DNA of 33,393 nt from a virus. Made by a program: the position numbers and the translations under genes. The notes under the pieces are model-generated. The model did no database searches. It was not told the origin of the DNA and was given only the letters and a program-made list of their open reading frames with translations. This document shows positions 8,601-15,798 of this stretch, in pieces. Location: IMG/VR virus record IMGVR_UViG_3300020171_000088, positions 1 through 33,393 of that record. One strand, given 5' to 3'. Each line of letters starts with the position of its first letter. Positions within the stretch are counted from its first letter, which is position 1.

Positions 8601-11600
8601 ACTTACTGTATAATTGAGTGGAAGTCTTTACATCATCTAATCTATTCTTATAAACCCTAACTTTTTCTGATACATCTTGTAATTGCTTTGAGGAAGAATC
8701 AAGCCTCTTATTTAATTCATTAAGATCTGCTGCTCTCTGCTTTGCTCCTGCAAACCAATCAATTACCTTGAATGCAGCTACTGCTATTAACATCGGCCAT
8801 AAGACTTTAAATAATGCAACAAAAGCTGTTTTTAATCCTACTACGGCTAATGCCCAATTATTAGTAGCTCCGGTAGCTGCTCTCATACTAGCCGTCCAAG
8901 CCTTAAATCTAACAGGTATATTAACAAGCCATTCTCCCAAACCCTTTACAGAAGTCTTTACAGAATTTATAGTCCTACCAAAAAACCCTGATACAGTATT
9001 AGCAGCCTTCATTGCTATAGTATTTGCTTGAGTCTGAGTAGTTAATGTTAACAAATTTTTTCTAACTGCACCAATAACTCCAGAAAGTTGTCCTGAACTT
9101 TGTATTTGCTTATATTGCTCAGCAGTAACACTTCTTAATACAACTCCGTGGGCCACAGCATTTAGTCTAGCTGTATATTGAGATAAACTCATTTTATCCA
9201 AGGACCTAGCAGCTCTTAAAGACATAACATCAAGCATACCTTGTCTAACTGCAAATTCTTTAAATCCTCGCAGATTAGTTGCAATCAATCCAGGAAGTCT
9301 TTTAAAGTTGTCAAGCTGAGCTACTCTATTCATTACAGTTAAGGACTGAGTGACGTTATGAATATGAGGAGCTATACTTGAAATAGAGACTCCAATACCC
9401 CTAAAAATTCCACCTATCATACCACCCATCTTCATAGCAATCCATAACTTAATAACCCACATGATAGTAGTAGAAAAGTTATATGCTATTTTTATCACAC
9501 TTCCCCCAATAAAACCAAATAAGCCTGCTACGTCTTTTGTAAAAATACCTATATCTCTTGCAAAACTCTTCAAACTTGCTCCCAATTTTTGGTTTTCATC
9601 TCCCCAAACTTTTATACTACCTACTATATCACCTATAGCAGACATAAATGTACTAACTGCAGGTCCTAACATATTACCTAATGTTACTTGCATTTGTAAT
9701 AAATTAGCATTGAATTGCATAATAGCTCCACTGGCAGTATTCATATATTTATCAATATTACCAGTAAATACTAAACTCTCTCTCAGTATTCCTTCATACT
9801 TAGCTTGACGTTTTTGAAGTTCAGTCAAGGCTCCAACTGTAGTACCAATACTCGCAGCAAATTCTTTATACATGATGGACAAGTTCTTCGTCACCCCTGC
9901 ATTGTCAATCATAATACTATTGTTCTGGATAATCGAGTTGGCTACGAAGTTAAAATTATGCGGTACTGATAATTCGTAAACCTTCAATTTTCCTTTGTAA
10001 GTAATCTTTACAACCTTCTTCAATATTGGTAAACATACTAAGGATTTCTTCAAATGTTCGTTCAGTAAAGTGATAGTCTTCTCTGTGACACCGTGTACAA
10101 AGGGTGATACCATTATTGATTTCGAGCCGAAGATCTGGGTATTCTTTTTGAGAGAAAAAATGATGCGCGTTATTATTACCTGTGCAAGGCTCACCGCATT
10201 TAACACATCGTAACTCATCGCGGAGAAATACTTGCCGTTTCCACTCTTTATATTCTCTTCGTTGTCGCCCTGATTTTTTATGACTTCTTCCACCCTTCCA
10301 AGCTGGATGATTTTCTCCTCTTGCTGTTTGAGACCACCAATCTGCTCTGCATTTTCTTGAACAAAACCTTGTAATTTTTTCTCTAGCAGGGATAATAACC
10401 ATTTCTTTTCTACAAATTTCACAGGGTCTTTTGATCTTATCAACATATCTAGGGCTATTTTCGCCAGAGTTGTTTCGTCCATTATTGATTGCCCGGCAAG
10501 TAGCTGAACATAAAGCTCCGTATCCTCTTTGGACCAATTTTGTAGACGCAACAAAATCTCTTCTGCAGATTCGGCAGTTAGATTGAGAGAATCCTTTAAT
10601 AATTCCCCGTCCTTCGACAAACTCTCTTGTTGCAAAAGTTGCAAAACATTTACTACTGCAGACGGAATATCTATACCAACTTCGGTACTTATTTCCGATG
10701 AGTTCAAATTCTTTTCCACAAACTTTACATTGTTGCATAATTCCTCATTATTGTTAATATTTAAAGTTTCTTCATTAACAATATAGAGTAAATCTTGATT
10801 TTCTACTAAGTCTCCTGTAAAAACAAAACCTTTTGGAGTTAAGAACCTATGATTGATAGTAACTTCTTCAGTTTTACCATCTTCTAATTCTACTTCAAAT
10901 ACTTCTTTTATTCCATTATAATGTAAATATTCTGCCTGTGCTACTTCCATTAAACCTGTTTGTCTATTCACTGATAAAACGCAAGGAACAATACCTCTAT
11001 CATGCCACCCCTCAATTGTATCCCATTCCCTTCTAACAGGATCATAAATTCTAGTATCCCACGCAATACAATTATGGACTATCATTTGATTAGCCATAAA
11101 ATTGTGAACCTTCTCTACAGTTAAATCATAAACAGGCTCTGCTCCTATAGAAATTACAGAAATTACCTTTTCCCATTTCTCCTTAAAAATTCTCTTAATC
11201 TGATGGATCTTATTATGACATTTTACACACACTGTAATCCCATTATTTATGTCTAAAGCTAAATCAGGTCTTTCTCTTACAGAAACCCCATGATGCGTAC
11301 ATAAATAATCTTTACTACCACATAATCTACAAACCTTATTATCTCTTATCAGAACATCCTTCTTCCATTTTAAATAATCAGTTGACTTAATACCTAAATT
11401 ATCACAACGATTATTTATATAATTCCAAGCCCTTCTAACTTTGGGATTACTTAAAGCCAAACCTTGTCTAAACATTGAAAGACATTCGTCTGAACAGAGA
11501 TGTCTATCTCCAACCTTATTTACTAGTTTGTGCTGTTCTATATCAAATTCAATACCACAAAGATCACAATTATATCTTACTAATTTATTCTTACCATACT

Positions 11601-14109
11601 TAAAATTATAACCATTTTCCCCTATAGCATTAGATGATATCCACTCACCTTTACATTCCCTAGAACAAAAATGATTTTCATCCTTATTCAATCTAAAAGG
11701 CTTCTTGTAAAAAGATTTACTACATACAGAACAAATAACATTAGACTCAGGACCTATTGAAGGATTTTCAATATACCATTTCTTTTTACAATCAAAAGAA
11801 CAGAACTTCTTTCTTTCCATTTTAGAAGGTTTGGTATGAAATTCAGTTTTACAATATAAACAAGTTTTATTGTTTTCTCCTCTTCCGGAACCTTCTTTAG
11901 TTTTATAATCATTACAACATTCTTGTGAACAGAATTTCTTCCTGCCTAATTTAGCTTTCTGAACTTTAATTAACTCACCACAGTTTAAACAATCAATAAA
12001 ATATTCATCTCCCTTCTCTTCATAAGTCAATTCAAGTTCTTTATTGTAAAAATCTACTATCTCAGTGTGATTGTCTACAGCTAAGATTTCATCCTCATTA
12101 ACTACTAAATCCTGAACCTCTACCCATCCACGTTTTGTATATACTCTATCTTCTGCAGTTAACTCAATATCTTTCCCAGACTCTAATGTAACTTTAAATC
12201 CGTCCCGTTCTCCATTGCAAATAGCACTAGTAACTAAATTATACTCTAACTCCTTATTTTCTTCGTTATAAGAAATAGTATAAAATGGACTATTCCAATT
12301 ATCAAAAATATCCCCAATAGTTTCATAAGTTCTTGTTAAAGTATTGAAAATTAAAGACTTACGAGTTTTACAATTCTCATTTTTTATTCCTTCTGTAGCT
12401 CCAATTACAGCTTCCCCTAATGATAATTGTCCTTGCCTATTAAAAGCAGCAGCATTAGTCAGAGCATTCATCAAATTGATAGATTCAGGCAATCCATAGC
12501 CTGCTGATAATAAATTTTTCAGGGCAGAAGCAGATTCTCGAATACTCATTAAACCTTTCTCTGAAAAACCTAATGCTGCCATTTCAGCCACTTTTAAATT
12601 AGCCCCTGTATTCACTGCTACTGCTCCTAAACCTTTGATGGCAGCTTCAGCAAGTCTACTTGACTCAAAAAACTTACCCATCATTGCCATCATTCCCCCA
12701 AAAGTAAAGGCAAGCAATAATAGCTGATTACGTAAAGCTCCAAAGAATCTTGTTAATTTAGCTGTAGATCCTCTAAATTGTTCTAAACGGTGATAGAAAA
12801 ACCCCATTTCTTCTCTTGTTCTACCCGCTGTTGTGCTAAAATGCTTAAAATGGTCTCCAGTAGCCTTAATAGTTTGGCCAGTAGATTTAACAGCTTTACT
12901 AGTCTTATCTAGAGCAGTCTGTTTCTGTTTCAAAGCCGATGTAGAAGTTGTAGTAGCCCTATCAGTATCTTTAATAGAAGAAATAACTGCTCGAGATCCC
13001 TTAGCTAATCCCCCAAAAGCTGTTTGTGTAGCTTTAGCTGCCTTAGCAGTTTGGCTTAAGCTAGTTCCAGCCTTGTTTATACTCTTACTGCCTCTCTCCA
13101 TTTGAGTAACGGCCTGACCAAACGAAGAAACTAATTGACCCATTTGTTTCCCTTCATCCTTCATACCTCTACCTAAATTACCTACAGCAGTAACCATTTT
13201 GGATGTAGACTTATCTAAGATACTCAATAATCTATCTTTTTGAGTTACTGTTAATGATTCTGTAGAAAGGGCTTTAGTTTCTTCAGAAACTTCAGTTTTA
13301 AGTTTTTTTGCTTTAGTTGCAACTTTATCCTTAGCAGAAGCTAGTTTTTCTGCGGCCATTTGCAATTTTTTATATTCTTCTGTACTAGCTTTAACTTGAG
13401 TTATATCTTCAACTCCTACTTTAGTAATAGGAGCTTTAACGCGGGGTACTTTAACTGCTTTTCTATATTCTCTATCAATTCTAGCTTCCTCCTTAGCTAA
13501 CATATCTTGTTCTGCTAACCTTCGAGCTCTAGCAGCTTCTCTTGCAGCAGGAGGAGTTACTCTAATTTTTTCGGGAGAGATAATTCTAGCCTTAGCAGTT
13601 ATTCCTGCTTCCTTAGCCAATGTTTTCTCTTTAGTGCTTAATTCCCCTATTCTTTTTTCATATAAAATAGTACTATTTATAACTTCAGTCATAGCACTTC
13701 TAACCTCACGTAGGCCCTTACTAACCTTTCCCAAGTTTACTAAATCTGAATTCTTTACAACATCAAATTTTACTGATCTTAATGATCCACCTAATTTAAC
13801 ATACTCCTTTTCTAATTCCCCTAAAGTAGTTTTTAATTTATTAAGTTCTACCGTTGGAAAACTGGCAACTCGCTCAGGTTTACTTATTGTTCGCTTAATA
13901 GACTCTATAGACCTAAGCTTACCTTCCATTGCAGCAAGAGAACCTAGATCTTTATCTATATTATGAACCATAGCTGCTAATTGTCTATCAGTAGCAGCAG
14001 CAGATACTCCAAACGCAGCAAGGGCTTTCTGGGCCGAACCTAATTGACCCATACCTTTAACTGAGATATCCAACAACATCTCAAGCCTTTTCTGCATTCT
14101 ATCACTCAT
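5611..14109 (-). CDS. Tail tape measure protein interrupted by two adjacent inteins
   Basis: Start ATG 14109 (MSDRMQKRLEMLLDI) is preferred over an in-frame TTG at 14124, because GGAG lies nine bases upstream of it and it overlaps the previous stop by eight bases. The frame encodes 2832 residues. Numbered from this ATG, inteins occupy residues 580-1013 and 1014-1397, leaving about 2014 residues of tape measure. The host protein is a long alpha-helical/coiled-coil chain with hydrophobic stretches (LLLLAFTFGGMMAMMG before the inteins; VALFKVLWPMLIAVAAF after them) and an Ala/Gly-rich hydrophobic tail end (MAAASALMPPP onward), all typical of tape measures that span the tail and help DNA entry. 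Joining the flanks gives ATEGIKNEN-SIMIDNAG, which reads like the conserved tape-measure block with VDNAGVTKNLS. A 2014-residue ruler suggests a tail near 300 nm at about 0.15 nm per residue. Confidence 0.93.
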   Translation of the reverse strand: MSDRMQKRLEMLLDISVKGMGQLGSAQKALAAFGVSAAATDRQLAAMVHNIDKDLGSLAAMEGKLRSIESIKRTISKPERVASFPTVELNKLKTTLGELEKEYVKLGGSLRSVKFDVVKNSDLVNLGKVSKGLREVRSAMTEVINSTILYEKRIGELSTKEKTLAKEAGITAKARIISPEKIRVTPPAAREAARARRLAEQDMLAKEEARIDREYRKAVKVPRVKAPITKVGVEDITQVKASTEEYKKLQMAAEKLASAKDKVATKAKKLKTEVSEETKALSTESLTVTQKDRLLSILDKSTSKMVTAVGNLGRGMKDEGKQMGQLVSSFGQAVTQMERGSKSINKAGTSLSQTAKAAKATQTAFGGLAKGSRAVISSIKDTDRATTTSTSALKQKQTALDKTSKAVKSTGQTIKATGDHFKHFSTTAGRTREEMGFFYHRLEQFRGSTAKLTRFFGALRNQLLLLAFTFGGMMAMMGKFFESSRLAEAAIKGLGAVAVNTGANLKVAEMAALGFSEKGLMSIRESASALKNLLSAGYGLPESINLMNALTNAAAFNRQGQLSLGEAVIGATEGIKNENCKTRKSLIFNTLTRTYETIGDIFDNWNSPFYTISYNEENKELEYNLVTSAICNGERDGFKVTLESGKDIELTAEDRVYTKRGWVEVQDLVVNEDEILAVDNHTEIVDFYNKELELTYEEKGDEYFIDCLNCGELIKVQKAKLGRKKFCSQECCNDYKTKEGSGRGENNKTCLYCKTEFHTKPSKMERKKFCSFDCKKKWYIENPSIGPESNVICSVCSKSFYKKPFRLNKDENHFCSRECKGEWISSNAIGENGYNFKYGKNKLVRYNCDLCGIEFDIEQHKLVNKVGDRHLCSDECLSMFRQGLALSNPKVRRAWNYINNRCDNLGIKSTDYLKWKKDVLIRDNKVCRLCGSKDYLCTHHGVSVRERPDLALDINNGITVCVKCHNKIHQIKRIFKEKWEKVISVISIGAEPVYDLTVEKVHNFMANQMIVHNCIAWDTRIYDPVRREWDTIEGWHDRGIVPCVLSVNRQTGLMEVAQAEYLHYNGIKEVFEVELEDGKTEEVTINHRFLTPKGFVFTGDLVENQDLLYIVNEETLNINNNEELCNNVKFVEKNLNSSEISTEVGIDIPSAVVNVLQLLQQESLSKDGELLKDSLNLTAESAEEILLRLQNWSKEDTELYVQLLAGQSIMDETTLAKIALDMLIRSKDPVKFVEKKWLLSLLEKKLQGFVQENAEQIGGLKQQEEKIIQLGRVEEVIKNQGDNEENIKSGNGKYFSAMSYDVLNAVSLAQVIITRIIFSLKKNTQIFGSKSIMVSPFVHGVTEKTITLLNEHLKKSLVCLPILKKVVKITYKGKLKVYELSVPHNFNFVANSIIQNNSIMIDNAGVTKNLSIMYKEFAASIGTTVGALTELQKRQAKYEGILRESLVFTGNIDKYMNTASGAIMQFNANLLQMQVTLGNMLGPAVSTFMSAIGDIVGSIKVWGDENQKLGASLKSFARDIGIFTKDVAGLFGFIGGSVIKIAYNFSTTIMWVIKLWIAMKMGGMIGGIFRGIGVSISSIAPHIHNVTQSLTVMNRVAQLDNFKRLPGLIATNLRGFKEFAVRQGMLDVMSLRAARSLDKMSLSQYTARLNAVAHGVVLRSVTAEQYKQIQSSGQLSGVIGAVRKNLLTLTTQTQANTIAMKAANTVSGFFGRTINSVKTSVKGLGEWLVNIPVRFKAWTASMRAATGATNNWALAVVGLKTAFVALFKVLWPMLIAVAAFKVIDWFAGAKQRAADLNELNKRLDSSSKQLQDVSEKVRVYKNRLDDVKTSTQLYSKYLRSDYIEVLKTANDSYSKMIKTQGELAVAQIRAVSDPTEENVKSVEESLSRFQEFESAYGEAMSKMSQITDEHLARRQVFVDTAEEMVKELSSGSELLKIWEMQSKSVERIQKLKKATLSDIAIEETIIKQRYGAVTYGQLLIRISEEAHQRAVAKIIRKGNQRILAIERETADIRLRGYDESLVIRLISTYTKAQSELEGIANQIKNLRDVLHANITDQTLKLSQLEMKFKELGESGPKALNNLSRSLEQFNSGMDQMSSKSTKVLDTMERHKRLTMEMNAAWKIFNETGVFGISAIREEYYSRQYYNLKRQISLLEESLKTDTDFQLQVWQVINRESSLAAKSFKEASDIFGQYFMQLSSGIALTSDQEVALAALNKRLTDVFATIRIQLEAKGEGLAVKVLDQWIVKYGEVSNAISKTSEAKKAEAMSEQERALILATSILIEHLKRRELAAVIEKERELRRALAREIEQLVYQEGKAVRELTNSNLSLAESIQELQGYSAPYLTSIRNTVRAYQLQREEMDRVKVTAEALLKGQRQEVAERISKKTKVPIERVSKVSIEADPNIQNLVKGLDLIIERMALIDATPLLQLSKQMAEIGNAARQSIKSMQMEGLGVGEITLSRIFLGKNYEAEGQKITMVFAEQKAKLAEIAIVAKQVAEMQYIANLKNAKSNYEIMGAMAKYKVDLVEIDRQCQSEMTTITEEESMKRRQLAVDEAAAWLSSIEQMVGGFQEFGNTMYEVTIGISKTQSDMVNEQKKALAQGEITQAQFAENMKRIDAKTAADRRKVWAGMAADIIRSITRSVGAALIEEGVRQAIGSSGRAYESAQMALWAGSMAAASALMPPPVGQLYAAQFAAAATAYGAIAGAHGAMAGVNWGMVAAGVGIQAAGGFGATALERGTPGGEFTAVTAAEAEGRIEGERTTGGTIRAENLDITISPVVYISGNQVFIGSGSVAEFTEQVQDLLVSTIQSAVDRGELDLSEIARKAVGRGG
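9919..11070 (-). mobile_element. Intein 2 of the tape measure, hosting an out-of-frame HNH gene
   Basis: 384 residues from Cys1 (TGT 11070, CIAWDTRIYDP) to Asn in VANSIIQNN, followed by Ser+1 of the tape measure (SIMIDNAG). Block B is intact: VTINHRFLTPKGF (TxxH present). The C-terminal block is KVYELSVPHNFNFVANSIIQNN, with Asn in place of the usual penultimate His. Its first residue directly follows the last Asn of intein 1, so no extein separates the two. The central ~240 residues show no nuclease in this frame and read as helical filler rich in Leu, Glu, Lys and Gln. The same bases encode an HNH endonuclease in another frame (9956-10738). The base composition of this section is visibly richer in GC than the flanks, which points to insertion of foreign DNA. 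Confidence 0.9.
9956..10738 (-). CDS. HNH homing endonuclease encoded out of frame inside intein 2
   Basis: 260 residues starting MQQCKVCGKEFELIGNKYRS. GAGG stands four bases before the ATG (GAGGAATTATG), a slightly short but plausible ribosome site. Three zinc ribbons come first (CKVCGKEF...VCSSKC, CRICRRDF...LCSATC, CEICRKEM...FCSRKC), then ENHPAWKGGRSHKKS, then the HNH domain: EWKRQVFLRDELRCVKCGEP, NAHHFFSQKEYPDLRLEINN, GITLCTRCHREDYH. It is clearly homologous to the HNH part of intein 1 (RD...C..CG, HH, PDL.L.INNGIT.C..CH). The gene lies wholly within intein 2, on the same strand but in a different frame from the tape measure/intein frame, which stays open through all 783 bases. The last 37 codons overlap the intein's C-terminal splicing block region. 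A separate mobile gene that landed in a mini-intein is the simplest reading. Confidence 0.88.
   Translation of the reverse strand: MQQCKVCGKEFELIGNKYRSWYRYSVCSSKCFATFATREFVEGRGIIKGFSQSNCRICRRDFVASTKLVQRGYGALCSATCRAINNGRNNSGENSPRYVDKIKRPCEICRKEMVIIPAREKITRFCSRKCRADWWSQTARGENHPAWKGGRSHKKSGRQRREYKEWKRQVFLRDELRCVKCGEPCTGNNNAHHFFSQKEYPDLRLEINNGITLCTRCHREDYHFTERTFEEILSMFTNIEEGCKDYLQRKIEGLRIISTA
11071..12372 (-). mobile_element. Intein 1 of the tape measure, with zinc-ribbon array and in-frame HNH endonuclease
   Basis: 434 residues from Cys (TGT at 12372) to the Asn of FMANQMIVHN. The N-terminal splicing block begins CKTRKSLIFNT. Block B is LTAEDRVYTKRGW, where the usual TxxH histidine is Asp. The C-terminal block VYDLTVEKVHNFMANQMIVHN has the canonical His-Asn end. 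Between them are four CxxC...CxxxC zinc ribbons (e.g. CLYCKTEF...FCSFDCKKKW, CSVCSKSF...FCSRECKGEW) and an HNH nuclease: WKKDVLIRDNKVCRLCG, THHG, PDLALDINNGITVCVKCHNKIH. The +1 residue is not extein but Cys1 of intein 2. Known for the family: the HNH domain promotes homing and the intein excises itself. The missing block B His could slow splicing or shift the step order. Confidence 0.93.
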
Positions 14110-14770
14110 TCCAGAAGTCTCCAATTATCTTAGTAAATATTAAATTTTTTAATTTCTTTATTGCCCCCTCATTAAAATAAGCAAAGGGTCTAGCAGGAAC
14201 CTTAACAGTTACTCTCTTTCTAGATGAGGTCTCACTTCCTGCCAATATCTTACCTCCTCGTCCTGCTCTAAATTTTCTAGCCACATCAACTTTTTCACCG
14301 GGATTAACTAGAACCTTATAATGTTTATGTCCATATTGTTTTTTCAAAGTTACTAATTCAGCTTCTTCAGTTCCTCCCTCATTTTGAATAGCAGCATAAG
14401 GAACTAAATTTGTGAACCTAATGGACATTCGGTCTTCTGTAGTTTCTATACTCAGACCTCTTTTACCAAAACCTCTTTCAAGTCTTCCTGTCCTATGCAA
14501 CACAGGATATTTACCACTAATAGGAAATCCTTTAATAGCTCTAATAATATAAGTATACTTTTTTAATTTAGGCCAATTAGGTGGGTTACTCCCTGCTCTC
14601 CCATCAGAAAGATTTTCTTCAATGTTTTGTTTCAGAATAGTATAAATTTTCTCTTTATAAGAACTTAATTTACGGATGGAGTGACGAAGCGTTCCTACAC
14701 TTACCAGTTCATTCCCTAAAGAGGAGGGTTTTATTAATCCTTTCTTACCTTTTATTGTTATTTTAGTCAT
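14102..14770 (-). CDS. Tail completion / virion morphogenesis protein (Mu gpG / HK97 gp10-like)
   Basis: A 222-residue basic protein. It shows the layout of the phage virion morphogenesis family: N-terminal helix (LSSYKEKIYTILKQNIEENL), then PPNWPKLKKYTY, the block PVLHRTGRLERGF, the strand pair SIRFTNLVPYAAIQNEGGTE, and the terminal VPARPFAYF motif followed by a helix. In relatives this protein sits at the head-tail junction or caps the tail. Here it lies between the tail chaperone ORFs and the tape measure rather than before the tube gene. Its stop overlaps the tape measure start by eight bases. Family assignment is from motif order, moderately sure; the precise role is inferred. Confidence 0.75.
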   Translation of the reverse strand: MTKITIKGKKGLIKPSSLGNELVSVGTLRHSIRKLSSYKEKIYTILKQNIEENLSDGRAGSNPPNWPKLKKYTYIIRAIKGFPISGKYPVLHRTGRLERGFGKRGLSIETTEDRMSIRFTNLVPYAAIQNEGGTEEAELVTLKKQYGHKHYKVLVNPGEKVDVARKFRAGRGGKILAGSETSSRKRVTVKVPARPFAYFNEGAIKKLKNLIFTKIIGDFWNE

Positions 14771-14771
14771 C

Positions 14772-15305
14772 TCATCTTATTTTAGGTTGAACTTGAATTT
14801 TTTCCTTCGGATCCAAGTCCCGAAGTTTATGGCGATAGTACTCGTTCTGAGCTTCCCGCAGCGCAGCAAATGCTTCAAGGAATATTGTCGGTTGATCCTC
14901 AATTCCACCTTCATAAGGTAATGAATGGTATTTATCACAAGCAGCCTCTAGTTCTATTAACCGAGCTGAATTCTGATCATATAAACTAGTTATACATAAC
15001 TCTTTGGGATTTTTGAAATAATTCATTACTACCTCAAAAGGTGGCATATCTGGCCAAACAGAACCAAAATCTTCAATTTTTTCAAGTACCTCCTCTGAAG
15101 TTAATTCTACCCTTTCTAAACTTATCTGCCTCGGGGGGTGAACTGTATCATCAAAAATAGGTATTTGAAATTCATGTTTAGATTCACCAGGCCAATGGGC
15201 TAGATAACAAGCTCTATTATCATACCATTTATAAGCCTGGCAAACCTCGCATGAATAATTTATATTTCTATCCCTCTTTTCGCTTTTCCACAACGCGAAC
15301 CACAT
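14772..15305 (-). CDS. Second tail assembly chaperone ORF (GT-like), probably reached by slippage
   Basis: A 177-residue frame from ATG 15305 (MWFALWKSEKRDRNINYSCE). It contains a CEVC...C cluster near the N-terminus and Pro/Glu-rich helices later (LTSEEVLEKIEDFGSVWP, PTIFLEAFAALREAQNEYY). It overlaps the end of the 15268-15729 gene by 38 bases, in the frame one base downstream. No Shine-Dalgarno precedes the ATG or the neighbouring TTG 15308. The same frame is open back through the A9 run at 15318-15326. Tail chaperone pairs (lambda G and GT type) sit between tube and tape measure genes and are expressed by programmed frameshifting, so the natural product is probably a fusion with the upstream frame. 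Independent translation remains possible. Confidence 0.65.
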   Translation of the reverse strand: MWFALWKSEKRDRNINYSCEVCQAYKWYDNRACYLAHWPGESKHEFQIPIFDDTVHPPRQISLERVELTSEEVLEKIEDFGSVWPDMPPFEVVMNYFKNPKELCITSLYDQNSARLIELEAACDKYHSLPYEGGIEDQPTIFLEAFAALREAQNEYYRHKLRDLDPKEKIQVQPKIR

Positions 15306-15729
15306 CAAGAGTTGGAGTTTTTTTTTCTCCCGCTACCAGGTGTGAAATATTATTAGCTGCATCAAAGATCTCAATAAGATATTCTGAAGAGATATCCTTA
15401 GCAACACACATAAGAGTTCCTTTATCTTCAATAGATTTTATTGCACCTTGCTTTGCAAGATCAGAAAAATCTTCTGAAAATCTAAAGTTCTCAACTTTTA
15501 CAACTACATCTAAGAATTCTTCCCAGTCTGCCTGATCCAAACGGGGAACACTTAAATCACGATAACCTTTACGTCCATCACGGCCCGCAGCAGCGTATCG
15601 TCTAAGTGTTTCATTTGAATCGTGACCTTTCTTTGGTACGATGTAGAAAACGGTTTGATCTTGAAGAGGATTTTTTCGATCCTCTTCAAGAACGTAAGGT
15701 ATAGGTTTTTTAGAAACGCCAGTAATCAT
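15268..15729 (-). CDS. Tail assembly chaperone, first ORF (G-like)
   Basis: A 153-residue protein starting MITGVSKKPIPYVLEEDRKN, with AAAGGATT eight bases before the ATG. It contains a basic RRYAAAGRDGRKGYRD stretch, then DQADWEEFLDVVVKVENFRF and C-terminal helices ending VVEKRKEG. It is immediately downstream of the tail tube gene and upstream of the tape measure, where siphoviruses keep the tail chaperone gene whose product coats the tape measure before tube polymerisation. The overlap with the next ORF and the A9 run near its 3' end support the call. No sequence motif by itself proves it. The ribosome site can pair with AATCCTT at 15782-15788, about 40 bases upstream, which might modulate its translation. 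Confidence 0.65.
   Translation of the reverse strand: MITGVSKKPIPYVLEEDRKNPLQDQTVFYIVPKKGHDSNETLRRYAAAGRDGRKGYRDLSVPRLDQADWEEFLDVVVKVENFRFSEDFSDLAKQGAIKSIEDKGTLMCVAKDISSEYLIEIFDAANNISHLVAGEKKTPTLDVVRVVEKRKEG
15318..15326 (-). promoter_or_regulatory. A9 slippery run, candidate frameshift/slippage site for the tail chaperone pair
   Basis: On the coding strand the upstream gene reads GGA-GAA-AAA-AAA-ACT. The nine consecutive A residues lie 20 codons before its end, within reach of the second frame. Skipping one A (or slipping back two) joins it to the second ORF as ...GEKKLQLLMWFALWK. A -1 slip would hit TGA four codons later, so it is not the useful direction. Runs of nine or more A are known substrates for polymerase slippage, and tail chaperone genes are a classic place for programmed frameshifts, including -2 in phage Mu. 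Confidence 0.55.
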
Positions 15730-15798
15730 GTTTTAATCCTTTATATTGTTTAAGAATGTTACTTAATAGTATACTTCGTTGAAGGATTAGATCTTATA

